Source: JAKALD01 sp963817785
Lineage (GTDB): Bacteria > Pseudomonadota > Gammaproteobacteria > Burkholderiales > SG8-39
Length of the DNA stretch: 64,000 bases
Direction: 5' to 3'
Assembly: GCA_963817785.1 (NCBI GenBank)
Contig: CAWFPL010000002.1
Location: 1 to 64,000 of the forward strand
Part shown: in pieces, positions 18,882-27,778 of the stretch
Layout: every line of letters starts with the position of its first letter
How positions within the stretch are numbered: the stretch's first letter is position 1
Translations under genes and position numbers: made by a program
Notes under the pieces: model-generated
What the model was told of the DNA's origin: nothing
What the model saw: the letters and a program-made list of their open reading frames with translations, nothing else
Databases searched by the model: none

Positions 18882-19691
18882 TCAGTGATGCTCGTGCGCC
18901 ATCGAGATGTACGCCACGGTGAGCATCATGAAGATGAACGCCTGGATCACCACGATCAGGATGTGGAAGATCGCCCACCCCAGCCCGAGCACCGTGCCGA
19001 AGAAGGTACCCACCAGCCCGGTCGCGGCCCACACCCAGAGCAGCAGGAAGATGATCTCGCCGGCGAACATGTTGCCGAACAGCCGCAGGGAGTGCGACAG
19101 CGGCTTCGATACGTACTCCACCACGTTGAACGCCAGGTTCGCCGGCCACAGCAGCGGGTTCGACCCGAACGGCGCGCAGAACAGCTCGTGCAGCCAGCCG
19201 CCCAGGCCCTTCGACTTGATCGAGAAATAAATCATCAGCACCCAGACCGACAGCGCAAGCGCGAAGGTCGTGTTGACGTCGGCAGTCGGCACCGGGCGCC
19301 ATTCGGGCAGGCCGAGCGCGCCGAGGCCCTTGGCGATGAAATCGACGGGCAGCCAGTCCATGGCGTTCATCAGCAGCACCCAGACAAACACCGTGAGAGC
19401 CATCGGCGCGACGAACTTGTTGCGGTCGCCGTGCGTGAAAATGCCCTTCACCTGCTCGTCTACGAAGTCGTACACGAGCTCGACGAATGCCTGTCTCTTG
19501 TTCGGTACCCCCGAGGTCGCGCCGCGCACCACCCACCAGAAGAACCACACGCCCACCATGCCGAGGATTACCGAAGTGACGAGAGAATCGACGTGTATGA
19601 CCCAGAAACTGCCTTCGCCGACCGGCTTGGCGAGGAAGGTCAGGTGGTGGCTGATGTACTCAGAGGGACTTAACTCGGTGCCGGCGGACAT
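18882..19691 (-). CDS. atpB: F1Fo ATP synthase a subunit
   Basis: This 269-residue integral membrane stator protein has the essential arginine in the conserved block LSHSLRLFGNMFAGEI. The C-terminal helices (HILIVVIQAFIFMMLTVAYI) carry the conserved Gln and Tyr facing the c-ring. It ends with a His-rich tail AHEHH. It is preceded by atpI (35-nt gap). Confidence 0.95.
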   Translation of the reverse strand: MSAGTELSPSEYISHHLTFLAKPVGEGSFWVIHVDSLVTSVILGMVGVWFFWWVVRGATSGVPNKRQAFVELVYDFVDEQVKGIFTHGDRNKFVAPMALTVFVWVLLMNAMDWLPVDFIAKGLGALGLPEWRPVPTADVNTTFALALSVWVLMIYFSIKSKGLGGWLHELFCAPFGSNPLLWPANLAFNVVEYVSKPLSHSLRLFGNMFAGEIIFLLLWVWAATGLVGTFFGTVLGLGWAIFHILIVVIQAFIFMMLTVAYISMAHEHH

Positions 19692-19726
19692 GACTTAACC
19701 GTAATCGACTTTTCAATCAGCGCAAC

Positions 19727-20095
19727 CTAACGGTCGCGAACCACGAATGCCACGGAGAAAATCAGGGCCGTCAATATGAACGTCCCCAGGAAGGCGAGCG
19801 CCACGACATCCGTGTAGGTCGCCAACACGAGCCACAGCAGGATGACGATGAGGCCGATCTTGATGCCTTCCGCCCTCAGCGCGCCGATCAGGACCCCCCC
19901 TGCCGACTCTGCCTTGCCTGCCGATGCGACGACTCCAGACACCAGCCCGGCACAGACGCTGACCGTGCCGCCAAGGGCCGCTGACAGGGCGCCGTGAACA
20001 CCAGCCACCGCAGCGGCGACCAGCGTTAGGGCTAGGGTGGCGATCAACTGCCACCGTAGGACCGTACGAATCGGCTTGCTCAGGGTGCGAAGCAT
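19727..20095 (-). CDS. atpI: ATP synthase subunit I (AtpI family)
   Basis: This small protein of about 122 residues has four membrane helices and matches the AtpI/ATP synthase I family, thought to help assemble the c-ring. The preferred start is ATG 20095 (MLRTLSKPIRTVLRWQL), with GGAG 12 nt upstream; a TTG at 20122 would add nine residues. It is the first gene behind the strong promoter at 20132-20160. AtpI sequences vary widely, so the call rests partly on position. Confidence 0.82.
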   Translation of the reverse strand: MLRTLSKPIRTVLRWQLIATLALTLVAAAVAGVHGALSAALGGTVSVCAGLVSGVVASAGKAESAGGVLIGALRAEGIKIGLIVILLWLVLATYTDVVALAFLGTFILTALIFSVAFVVRDR

Positions 20096-20131
20096 GGCAT
20101 CCGTTATCTCCGCGCCCAGCAAAGCCGGCGG

Positions 20132-20160
20132 AGTATAGCGTCCGGGGATGTCACGGTCAA
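20132..20160 (-). promoter_or_regulatory. Sigma-70 promoter of the atp operon
   Basis: On the minus strand TTGACC (20160-20155) and TATACT (20137-20132) are separated by exactly 17 bp. This is the best -35/-10 pair found in the window. The start point would be near 20125, about 30 nt before the atpI ATG. It allows atp transcription independent of mnmG-rsmG-parAB. Confidence 0.75.
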
Positions 20161-20166
20161 CGCGTT

Positions 20167-20184
20167 GCGGCGCAGCAGCGCCGC
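20167..20184 (-). other. Perfect hairpin after parB
   Basis: GCGGCGC-TGCT-GCGCCGC (minus strand) forms a 7-bp all-GC stem 10 bp after the parB stop and just upstream of the atp promoter. No T-run follows, so it may be a Rho-assisted terminator or a 3' end stabiliser rather than an intrinsic terminator. Confidence 0.4.
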
Positions 20185-20194
20185 GGCCCAGCCT

Positions 20195-21034
20195 TCACCG
20201 CAGCTTGCGCAGCAACTGGTCGAGGTGGTCGTGGCTCGCGTAGTGCACCACGACCTTGCCGCTGCCTTTACGTCCGGGCCGAATCTCCACCGTAGTCCCG
20301 AGCCGCTCGGAGACCTCCTCCTCGAGGCGCGCCACGTCGCGGTCCACCTTCTTGCGACGGCGAGCGCCCTGGCCCCGCAGCAGGCGCTGCACCAGGGCTT
20401 CGGTTTCGCGCGCCGAGAGGCCGCGCGCGGCGACCCGGTTGGCGACCTCAACTTGGCGCGCTCCGTCCAGCGCGAGCAGCGCGCGCGCGTGGCCCATCTC
20501 GAACACCCCCTCCATCACCATCGCCTGCACCGGACGTGCCAGCTTGAGCAGGCGCAACAGGTTCGTGGTCGCGCTGCGCGAGCGTCCGACCGCCTCCGCA
20601 GCCTGCTCATGCGTCATCTTGAACTCGTCGACGAGGCGTTGCAGGCCCGCGGCTTCCTCCATCGGATTGAGGTTTTCGCGCTGGATGTTCTCGATCAACG
20701 CCATTGCCAGCGCCGCTTCGTCCGGCACTTCGCGTACCAGCGCCGGTACTTCTTCCAGTCCTGCCATCTGCGCCGCGCGCCAGCGCCGCTCGCCGGCGAT
20801 CAGCTCGTAGCGGTCGCGCTCGACCGGCCGCACCAGAATCGGCTGCATCAAGCCCTGCGACTTGATGGAGGAGGCAAGCTCTGCCAGCGCTTCTTGGTCC
20901 ATCTTCGTGCGCGGCTGGTACTTGCCTGGCCGGATGCGGCTCAGTGCGAGCGTCCTGAGCGCCTCCTTCGGCGCTGCCTCGTCGCCGCCCAGCAGCGCGT
21001 CGAGTCCGCGGCCCAGTCCTTTAGGCTTGGTCAT
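20195..21034 (-). CDS. parB: Chromosome-partitioning protein ParB
   Basis: This 279-residue ParB/Spo0J protein loads at parS sites and slides as a CTP-dependent clamp. It starts at ATG 21034 with MTKPKGLGRGLDALLGG, the conserved N-terminal ParA-interaction region. The CTP-binding domain has YELIAGERRWRA and the ALIENIQRENLNPMEEA box. A helix-turn-helix (MTHEQAAEAVGRSRSATTN) and a C-terminal dimerisation domain follow. It is co-transcribed with parA (38-nt gap). Two parS-like sites lie about 3.5 kb away. Confidence 0.96.
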   Translation of the reverse strand: MTKPKGLGRGLDALLGGDEAAPKEALRTLALSRIRPGKYQPRTKMDQEALAELASSIKSQGLMQPILVRPVERDRYELIAGERRWRAAQMAGLEEVPALVREVPDEAALAMALIENIQRENLNPMEEAAGLQRLVDEFKMTHEQAAEAVGRSRSATTNLLRLLKLARPVQAMVMEGVFEMGHARALLALDGARQVEVANRVAARGLSARETEALVQRLLRGQGARRRKKVDRDVARLEEEVSERLGTTVEIRPGRKGSGKVVVHYASHDHLDQLLRKLR

Positions 21035-21072
21035 GGTCTGCTCGTCTATCGGTTCGATCCGGCTGCGCGCCC

Positions 21073-21861
21073 CTAGGAAACGGCGCTCTCCACAGGCCGT
21101 GACTCGCGGCCAAGAATTTCGTCGACCAGCGCCAGATAGGCCTGTGCCCCCTTCGAGGCCCGGTCCCAGACCACTGCCGGGGCGCCGTAGCTCGGCGCTT
21201 CGGCGAGGCGCACGTTGCGCGGCACCAGGGTGCGATAGACCTTGTCGCCGAAGTGCGACTCGAGCTGCTGGGAGACTTGCAGCGACAGGGTATTGCGCGG
21301 GTCGTACATCGTGCGCAGCAATCCGGCGATCTCCAGGCGGGCGTTCAAGTGCGCGCGCACCCTCTTGATCGTGCCCACGAGGTCGGACAATCCTTCCAGG
21401 GCGTAGTACTCGCACTGCATCGGGATCAGCACCGCCTGGGCCGCCACCAGCCCATTGATCGTCAGCAGCGACAACGAGGGGGGGCAATCGATGAGGATGA
21501 AGTCGTAGTCGAGCTCGACGGCGGCGAGCGCAAGCTTCAGGCGGGCTTCACGGTTGGGTAAATCGACCAGCTCCACCTCGGCGCCGGCGAGCTCGCGGTT
21601 TGCCGGCACGAGATCGTAATGACCGCTCTCGGAGCGCGTCCGGACGGTGGCCAGATCGCTCAGTCCGAGCAGCACGTGATACACCGTGCGTGCCGCCGAC
21701 CGCTTATCGACGCCGCTTCCCATGGTGGCATTTCCCTGCGGATCCAGGTCGATCAGCAGCACGCGCTGGTCGGCTTGTGCCAAGCCGGCGGCCAGGTTGA
21801 CACTGGTGGTGGTCTTGCCGACCCCGCCCTTTTGGTTCGCGACCGCCAGAATGCGTGCCAC
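21073..21861 (-). CDS. parA: Chromosome-partitioning ATPase ParA (Soj)
   Basis: This 262-residue deviant Walker-A ATPase has the motif NQKGGVGKTTTSVNLA at residues 9-24. It also has LLIDLDPQGNAT, and LIDCPPSLSLLTING carrying the Walker B aspartate. There is no N-terminal helix-turn-helix, as expected for the chromosomal (Soj) type. It starts with GTG at 21861, 1 nt after rsmG. It works with ParB to separate origins after replication. Confidence 0.96.
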   Translation of the reverse strand: MARILAVANQKGGVGKTTTSVNLAAGLAQADQRVLLIDLDPQGNATMGSGVDKRSAARTVYHVLLGLSDLATVRTRSESGHYDLVPANRELAGAEVELVDLPNREARLKLALAAVELDYDFILIDCPPSLSLLTINGLVAAQAVLIPMQCEYYALEGLSDLVGTIKRVRAHLNARLEIAGLLRTMYDPRNTLSLQVSQQLESHFGDKVYRTLVPRNVRLAEAPSYGAPAVVWDRASKGAQAYLALVDEILGRESRPVESAVS

Positions 21862-21862
21862 G

Positions 21863-22489
21863 TCAAGCTTCCGCGCGACACAGCACGAGGTGGCGCTCCT
21901 CGCCGAGCAGCGGCACCGTCAGGCGCACGACCTCTCCGCAGTTTGCGCTCGCGGGAACTCGCGCCAGCTCGCGCGCCGGAAACACCCCCTTCATCGCCGC
22001 GAGCACCCCCCCGGGCGCCACCAGGTGCCTGCAAGTCGCCACGAATTCCGCCAACTCCGCGTACGCCCGTGAGATCACGACCGCGAAGCGCTCGAGCGGT
22101 TGCCACGCCTCCGCGCGACCCGCGTACACATCGGCGTTCGGCAACGCCAGCTCGATGATCGATTGGCGCAGGAACGCCGCGCGTTTGTGGCTCGCATCGT
22201 TCAGGGTCACCTGCCGCTCCGGCTGCGCGATGGCGATTGGAATGCCAGGCAAGCCTGCTCCGGAGCCGACATCGGCCAGTCGACCGATACTCAGGTGCCG
22301 CACCACGGCAAGCGAGTCGAGTAAGTGATGGCTCACCATATGCAATGGATCGCGGATCGCGGTGAGGTTATAGGTTCGGTTCCACTTGGCCATCAGTTCG
22401 AGGTAGGCCAGAAGCTTGTGGCGCGCGCCCGCAGACAGACCCAATCCAAGCTCGCCGAGCCCACGATCGAGCGCGGCGGCGGGGGTCAT
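21863..22489 (-). CDS. rsmG: 16S rRNA (guanine-527 N7) methyltransferase
   Basis: This 208-residue SAM-dependent methyltransferase (GidB) modifies G527 of 16S rRNA. It shows YNLTAIRDPLHMVSHHLLDSL, the SAM site ADVGSGAGLPGIPIA and VISRAYAELAEF. The ATG overlaps the mnmG stop by 4 nt (ATGA), the usual gidA-gidB coupling. Confidence 0.95.
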   Translation of the reverse strand: MTPAAALDRGLGELGLGLSAGARHKLLAYLELMAKWNRTYNLTAIRDPLHMVSHHLLDSLAVVRHLSIGRLADVGSGAGLPGIPIAIAQPERQVTLNDASHKRAAFLRQSIIELALPNADVYAGRAEAWQPLERFAVVISRAYAELAEFVATCRHLVAPGGVLAAMKGVFPARELARVPASANCGEVVRLTVPLLGEERHLVLCRAEA

Positions 22490-24432
22490 GCGGTTTTTCT
22501 CTGCGCTGTCGGCTGAGGCCCGGCGCGAACCGTCGACTCGCGATCCGGGGCCCGCGCGCGCCCGAGGCCGCGCTTGAGATGCACCTGTAAAAGCGCAATC
22601 GCTGCGGGCGTTACACCGGAAATGCGGTTCGCCTGACCCAAGGTTTCGGGTCGATGCTGATTGAGCCTCTGCTGCACTTCCGCCGACAGCCCACGTACCG
22701 TTCCGTAGTCGAGGTCGGCCGGCAGCTCAAGCGCCTCGTCCGCCTCACGCCGGGCGACCTCTTCGCGCTGCCGCTCGATATAGCCCTCGTACTTGGTCTG
22801 GATCTCCACCTGCTGCGCCTCGCTCGGCTCGAGCGCCGGGCCGGCTGCGCCGGAAAGAGTCATCAAAGATGTGTAGCTGACCCCAGGGCGTCTAAGAAGA
22901 TCCGAAAGCGAGTACTCACGTTCAAGCGGCCCTCCCAGGATCGCTACCGCCTCGCCCCCACTAATGCCTCGCGGCCCGACCCAGGTGCTGCGCAGCCGCT
23001 CCTGTTCCAGCGCGATGGCATCACGCCTGCGCGCAAATGCGTCCCAGCGCGCGTCATCAACAACGCCAAGCCCGCGACCGATCGCGCTTAAGCGCAGGTC
23101 CGCATTATCCTCGCGCAGCATGAGCCTGAACTCGGCGCGACTGGTGAACATGCGGTAAGGCTCCGAGACGCCCCGCGTCACCAGATCATCGACCAATACT
23201 CCCAGATAAGCCTCGTCCCGCCGCGGGCACCACGCGTTCTTCCCCTGCGCCTGGAGCGCCGCATTGATGCCCGCCAGCAAGCCCTGCGCGGCTGCCTCTT
23301 CATACCCCGTCGTGCCATTGATCTGCCCGGCGAAGAACAGCCCGGAGATCGTCTTCGTCTCCAGGGAGCGTCTCAGATTGCGCGGATCGAAATAGTCGTA
23401 TTCGATCGCATAGCCAGGCCGCAGAATGTGCGCGCGCTCAAGACCCTTGATGGAGCGCACCAACGCCAATTGGACGTCGAATGGCAGGCTGGTGGATATG
23501 CCGTTCGGATAGATCTCGCTGGTGGTCAAGCCCTCCGGCTCGAGAAAGACCTGGTGACTCGCTTTGTCGGCAAAGCGGTGGATCTTGTCCTCGATCGACG
23601 GGCAGTAGCGCGGGCCCACGCCCTGGATCACGCCGGTGAACATCGGCGAGCGGTCCAGGGCGCCGCGAATGATCTCGTGCGTCTGTGCGTTGGTATGCGT
23701 CACCCAGCAGGGTCGTTGCTCGGGATGCATGTCGCGCCGCCCCAGGAACGAGAACACCGGTTCAGGTGAGTCGCCCGGCTGGACCTGTAGCACTGAGTAG
23801 TCGATGCTCCGGCCGTCGAGCCGCGGCGGTGTTCCGGTCTTCAGGCGTCCGACCGGAAGCTTCATCTCGCGCAACCGCGCCGCCAAAGTCGCGGCGGGGG
23901 GGTCCCCCGCGCGCCCGGCTGAGTAGCTCTCCAGACCGACGTGGATCAATCCGGCCAGGAACGTCCCGGTCGTTAGCACCACGGTGCGCGCACGAAAGTA
24001 GATTCCGACTTGGGTCGCGACGCCGACGGCCCGCTCGCCCTCGATCAGGATGTCGTCGACCGCTTGCTGGAACAGCGTCAGTCCAGGCTGAGCCTCCAAG
24101 CGCGAGCGGATCGCCTTCCGGTAAAGCACCCGGTCGGCTTGCGCGCGGGTCGCGCGCACGGCGGCACCCTTCGAAGAATTAAGGACGCGGAACTGAATAC
24201 CCGCCTCATCGGTGGCGAGCGCCATCGCCCCGCCAAGCGCATCGATCTCCTTGACCAAATGACCTTTTCCAATCCCGCCAATAGACGGGTTACAGGACAT
24301 CTGGCCAAGTGTCTCGAGGTTGTGCGTGAGCAGCAGTGTCCGGCAGCCCATCCGAGCTGCTGCGAGTGCAGCCTCAGTGCCGGCATGGCCGCCGCCGACC
24401 ACGATGACGTCGAATTCGTGCGGAAAGTGCAT
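22486..24432 (-). CDS. mnmG: tRNA uridine-34 carboxymethylaminomethyl modification enzyme MnmG (GidA)
   Basis: This 648-residue FAD enzyme works with MnmE to modify the wobble uridine of several tRNAs. The ATG at 24432 (MHFPHEFDVIVVGGGHAGTEAA) places the FAD motif at the right distance; longer in-frame starts run into the promoter area. Other marks are MSCNPSIGGIGKGHLVKEID and FFAGQINGTTGYEEAAAQG. The C-terminal helical domain ends with GVTPAAIALLQVHLKRG, followed by about 25 extra Arg-rich residues. A possible -10 box TATCAT lies at 24464-24459. Confidence 0.96.
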   Translation of the reverse strand: MHFPHEFDVIVVGGGHAGTEAALAAARMGCRTLLLTHNLETLGQMSCNPSIGGIGKGHLVKEIDALGGAMALATDEAGIQFRVLNSSKGAAVRATRAQADRVLYRKAIRSRLEAQPGLTLFQQAVDDILIEGERAVGVATQVGIYFRARTVVLTTGTFLAGLIHVGLESYSAGRAGDPPAATLAARLREMKLPVGRLKTGTPPRLDGRSIDYSVLQVQPGDSPEPVFSFLGRRDMHPEQRPCWVTHTNAQTHEIIRGALDRSPMFTGVIQGVGPRYCPSIEDKIHRFADKASHQVFLEPEGLTTSEIYPNGISTSLPFDVQLALVRSIKGLERAHILRPGYAIEYDYFDPRNLRRSLETKTISGLFFAGQINGTTGYEEAAAQGLLAGINAALQAQGKNAWCPRRDEAYLGVLVDDLVTRGVSEPYRMFTSRAEFRLMLREDNADLRLSAIGRGLGVVDDARWDAFARRRDAIALEQERLRSTWVGPRGISGGEAVAILGGPLEREYSLSDLLRRPGVSYTSLMTLSGAAGPALEPSEAQQVEIQTKYEGYIERQREEVARREADEALELPADLDYGTVRGLSAEVQQRLNQHRPETLGQANRISGVTPAAIALLQVHLKRGLGRARAPDRESTVRAGPQPTAQRKTA

Positions 24433-24510
24433 GGCACTGCAAAACGCGGGGAGGCGCAATGATACGCGAACGACCAGCGCAAAACCATCCGCGCCAAGCT
24501 GCAAGAGCGA

Positions 24511-24526
24511 AGTTCCACGTGGAACA
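24511..24526. promoter_or_regulatory. parS site (ParB-binding), copy 1
   Basis: AGTTCCACGTGGAACA contains the perfect 14-bp palindrome GTTCCACGTGGAAC, the parS variant known from Pseudomonas and relatives. It lies between mnmG and the MFS gene, about 7 kb from dnaA, as expected for an origin-proximal ParB centre. Confidence 0.85.
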
Positions 24527-24546
24527 GCAACCGGCCTCGGCAGGGC

Positions 24547-24562
24547 AGTTTCACGTGGAACA
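24547..24562. promoter_or_regulatory. parS site (ParB-binding), copy 2
   Basis: AGTTTCACGTGGAACA is a hybrid of the two known parS half-sites (GTTTCACG and CGTGGAAC). Its centre is 36 bp from copy 1, a bit more than three helical turns. Confidence 0.82.
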
Positions 24563-24657
24563 TTGTCGACTTAGCGGATTTAATGCCCCCGCTTGGCGCC
24601 AGCCAGCCATTGGTCGCGCCAGGGGCGCGTGCGACAATCCCGCGCTTTTCTCACGCC

Positions 24658-25839
24658 ATGATCTCATTCGCGCGCTACGCCGCTCTGCTCGGCAGGCCTC
24701 GACTTGGAGCGACCATCGCCGCTTCACTCATCGGTCGATTGCCTGTTGGCATGGCAGGTCTGTCGCTCCTCCTCCTCGTGCAGGCGGCGACCCATTCCTT
24801 TGCGCGCGCTGGCGCGACCACGGCCTGCTACATCGCCGGACTGGCCTGCATCGCGCCCGTCGTGGGTCGCCTTATCGATCGTTCCGGCCCGCGCGGGCCG
24901 CTTGTCGCCTGCGCATTGCTGTATCCAAGCGCCTTGCTCGCGTTGGTCGCAGCGGTTCACGTTCAAGCGCCGAATTGGGGCGTGCTCGCGTTGGCGGCTA
25001 CGGCCGGCGCCAGTTTTCCACCTATCACGGTCTGCATGCGCAGTTTCCTGAAGCAACAGCTGGGAGACGACGCCCTGCTCGCAACCGCCTATTCCCTGGA
25101 ATCGGTGCTGATCGAGACGATCTTCATCGTCGGCCCAATGTTGGTGGCGCTATTCGTGGCAGTAGCCTCGGCGGCGATTGCGCTGGTCTTTGCGTCCGTT
25201 TGCGCTTTTGCCGGCGTGGTGCTCTTTGTCCGCTCACCCGCGCTGGCCCACTGGCGGACCGAGCCCCGGGCTCGCGCGAGTCTGTTCGGCCCGCTGGCCG
25301 AGCGCCGTTTCCTGGCGCTCCTGGCGGTGATCCTGTGCTACTCGGGCGCCTTCGGTTTGATCGAGATCGGGGTGACCGCGTTTGCTGCGGAGGCTGGCCA
25401 GCGGGCGCTCGCCGGCGTGATCCTCGGCTTTATGAGCGTGGGTAGCGTTGTGGGCGGTCTGGCTTACGGCAGCCGCACTTGGCACCTGCCGCTGCCGCGG
25501 CAGTTTGCGATCGCGCTGTTTCTGATGGGCGCCGGCGTGTCGTTGCTCGCAATTGTCGCGCACCTGCTGCTCTTCGTTGCCGTCAGCATGGCGGCTGGCG
25601 TGGTGATAGCACCGGCCCTCACCATGCAATCAATGCTCGTCGCCGAGGTCGCCTCGCCGCAGCATGTAACCGAAGCCTTCACGTGGTCCGCGACAGGGCT
25701 GCTTGCCGGCGTCGGGATCGGGATCGCCGCGGGCGGCTGGCTGCTCGAGCACGCACATGCGCCGACGGTCTTTGCTGCGGCCGCAGCCGTGTCGCTCGTG
25801 GCAAGCGTGGTGGCAGCTTCTATATCAAAATTTGTATAA
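24658..25839 (+). CDS. MFS transporter
   Basis: This 393-residue protein has about 12 membrane helices in two halves and belongs to the major facilitator superfamily. The loop between helices 2 and 3 carries GRLIDRSGPRGPL, a recognisable MFS motif A. The substrate is unknown; the overall pattern resembles small drug/sugar efflux MFS proteins of Actinobacteria and Proteobacteria. The ATG at 24658 (MISFARYAALLGRPRLGA) is preferred over an in-frame ATG at 24583 because the MFS fold begins here. It is transcribed away from mnmG across the parS pair and ends 54 bp from the pckG stop (convergent). Confidence 0.82.
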   Translation: MISFARYAALLGRPRLGATIAASLIGRLPVGMAGLSLLLLVQAATHSFARAGATTACYIAGLACIAPVVGRLIDRSGPRGPLVACALLYPSALLALVAAVHVQAPNWGVLALAATAGASFPPITVCMRSFLKQQLGDDALLATAYSLESVLIETIFIVGPMLVALFVAVASAAIALVFASVCAFAGVVLFVRSPALAHWRTEPRARASLFGPLAERRFLALLAVILCYSGAFGLIEIGVTAFAAEAGQRALAGVILGFMSVGSVVGGLAYGSRTWHLPLPRQFAIALFLMGAGVSLLAIVAHLLLFVAVSMAAGVVIAPALTMQSMLVAEVASPQHVTEAFTWSATGLLAGVGIGIAAGGWLLEHAHAPTVFAAAAAVSLVASVVAASISKFV

Positions 25840-25893
25840 TCCTGCTGCCGTAGGAATCGTCGCGCCGGTGGGTGCGAATGCCGATTCTCAGTC

Positions 25894-27732
25894 TCAGGCG
25901 CCCAGGTTCGCGTGCAGCGCCGTGCGACGGGTCTCGAGCTCACGCGGCAAGTGCGCGCCGAGAATTCCGAGCAGCTGATCGTGCGAGGCAAGCTCCTCTT
26001 TCCACGCCGCGTCGTCAATGCGCTCCAGTTCCCGGTATCGATCGCGCGTGAACCTGTCGAGTCCCGCCCAGTTCAGGTCCTCGTAACGTGGTGTAATGCC
26101 GAGTGGCGTCGCCACGCCCTGCGCGCGCCCGTGGCAGCGCTCCACGATCCACGTCAGCACGCGCATGTTCTCCGAAAATCCCGGCCAGATGAACTTGCCG
26201 TTCGCGTCGCGGCGAAACCAGTTGACGCGGAAGACTCTGGGCGGGTGATGTACTGCCGCGCCCATCTTCAGCCAGTGCGCGAAATAATCGCCCATGTTGT
26301 AGCCGCAAAAGGCGAGCATTGCCATGGGGTCGCGGCGCACGACACCTACCTTGCCGGTGATCGCCGCGGTCGTCTCCGAGCCCAGGGTCGCTCCCATGTA
26401 CACGCCGTCTTCCCACGTCGGTGCCTCGGCGACGAGCGGCACCGTTGTAGAACGCCGCCCGCCGAATATGAACGCCGAGATTGGCACTCCGCCGGTGTCT
26501 TCCCACCTGGGATCCATCGAAGGGCACTGCGCCGCCGCAACCGTGAAGCGCGCATTGGGGTGCGCGGCGGCGCGTCCACAGCCCGCTGTCCACTCATTGC
26601 CCTGCCAGTCGAGGAGCCGCGCCGGCGGCTGCTCGGTCATGCCCTCCCACCAGATGTCGCCCGCCGGAGTCAGTGCGACATTGGTGAAGATGACATTCTC
26701 GCGCAGCATCTTCATCGCGTTCGGATTGGTGGCCTCGGAGGTGCCCGGTGCAACGCCGAAGAAGCCGGCCTCGGGGTTAATCGCGTAGAAGCGGCCGTCA
26801 TGACCGGGCTTAATCCAGGCGATGTCCTCCCCGATGGTGGTGACTTTCCATCCCTTGAACGCGGGAGGCGGAATCAGCATCGCCAGATTGGTCTTGCCAC
26901 AGGCGCTCGGAAAGGCCGCCGTGACATAGCTCTTTTGCCCGTCCGGCGACTCAACGCCGAGGATGAGCATGTGCTCGGCAAGCCAGCCCTCGTCGCGTCC
27001 CATGACCGACGCAATGCGCAATGCCAGGCACTTCTTGCCGAGCAGCGCGTTGCCGCCGTAGCCCGATCCGTACGACCAGATCTCGCGCACCTCGGGAAAG
27101 TGAACGATCCACTTTTCCTTCTCGTTGCACGGCCAGGCCACGTCACGCTGGCCGGGCGCGAGCGGTGCGCCGACCGAGTGCACGCAGGGCACGAAATCGC
27201 CGTCCTCGCCCAGCCAGTCTGCGACCGCCCGGCCCATGCGGGTCATGATGCGCATGTTCACCGCGACGTAAGCCGAGTCGCTGAGTTGCACGCCGATCTG
27301 CGCGATGTGCGAGCCTATGGGGCCCATCGAGAAGGGCATCACGTACATGGTCCGTCCGCGCATGCAGCCGTTGAATAGGCGATTAAGCGTGCCGCGCATC
27401 TCGCCGGGATCCACCCAGTTGTTGGTCGGGCCCGCGTCTTCCTTGCGCACGCTGCAGATGAACGTTCGGTCCTCCATGCGCGCCACGTCGGTGGGGTGCG
27501 AGCGCGCGAGGTAGCTCTTCGGGCGCAGCTGGTCGTTCAGTTTGATGAACGTGCCCCTTGCGACCAGCTCCGTGCACAGCCGCTCGTACTCCTCCTCCGA
27601 GCCGTCACACCAGACGATGTTCTCCGGCTTCACGAGGCGCGCGACCTCCGATACCCACTGCCGCAGGCCGCGGTGCCGTGCCCAGCTCGGAGCATTTGAA
27701 AGGTCGCTTTTGGGGGAACGCGGGTCGTTCAT
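25894..27732 (-). CDS. pckG: GTP-dependent phosphoenolpyruvate carboxykinase
   Basis: This 612-residue cytosolic enzyme interconverts oxaloacetate and PEP with GTP/GDP, the entry step of gluconeogenesis. The P-loop is in AAFPSACGKTNLAM near residue 280. Other family blocks are YGSGYGGNALLGKKCLALRI, NNWVDPGEM and WKVTTIGEDIAW. The length and motifs assign it to the GTP type rather than the ATP type (PckA). AGGAG lies 8 nt before the ATG. A terminator hairpin with its T-run ends immediately before this ribosome binding site. The enzyme fits growth on malonate, aromatics or other C2-yielding substrates. Confidence 0.96.
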   Translation of the reverse strand: MNDPRSPKSDLSNAPSWARHRGLRQWVSEVARLVKPENIVWCDGSEEEYERLCTELVARGTFIKLNDQLRPKSYLARSHPTDVARMEDRTFICSVRKEDAGPTNNWVDPGEMRGTLNRLFNGCMRGRTMYVMPFSMGPIGSHIAQIGVQLSDSAYVAVNMRIMTRMGRAVADWLGEDGDFVPCVHSVGAPLAPGQRDVAWPCNEKEKWIVHFPEVREIWSYGSGYGGNALLGKKCLALRIASVMGRDEGWLAEHMLILGVESPDGQKSYVTAAFPSACGKTNLAMLIPPPAFKGWKVTTIGEDIAWIKPGHDGRFYAINPEAGFFGVAPGTSEATNPNAMKMLRENVIFTNVALTPAGDIWWEGMTEQPPARLLDWQGNEWTAGCGRAAAHPNARFTVAAAQCPSMDPRWEDTGGVPISAFIFGGRRSTTVPLVAEAPTWEDGVYMGATLGSETTAAITGKVGVVRRDPMAMLAFCGYNMGDYFAHWLKMGAAVHHPPRVFRVNWFRRDANGKFIWPGFSENMRVLTWIVERCHGRAQGVATPLGITPRYEDLNWAGLDRFTRDRYRELERIDDAAWKEELASHDQLLGILGAHLPRELETRRTALHANLGA

Positions 27733-27746
27733 GCCGCTCGCTCCTG

Positions 27747-27778
27747 AAAAGAAAAACGGCCCTGGCAGTGCCGGGCCG
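27747..27778 (-). terminator. Intrinsic terminator / possible attenuator in front of pckG
   Basis: On the minus strand CGGCCCGGC-ACT-GCCAGGGCCG forms a 9-bp GC stem with one bulged base, followed directly by GTTTTTCTTTT. It would end the rpmH-mnmE transcript. Yet it finishes only about 14 nt before the pckG ATG, so a pckG transcript must either read through it or start within it. A -10-like TAAAAT lies upstream at 27809-27804, which would place the hairpin in the pckG leader. Confidence 0.8.

Noticed and set aside
25840..25893. Possible bidirectional terminator between the MFS gene and pckG (GAATCG/CGATTC repeat)
   Set aside because: The stem is only 6 bp with a long loop and no T-run on either strand.
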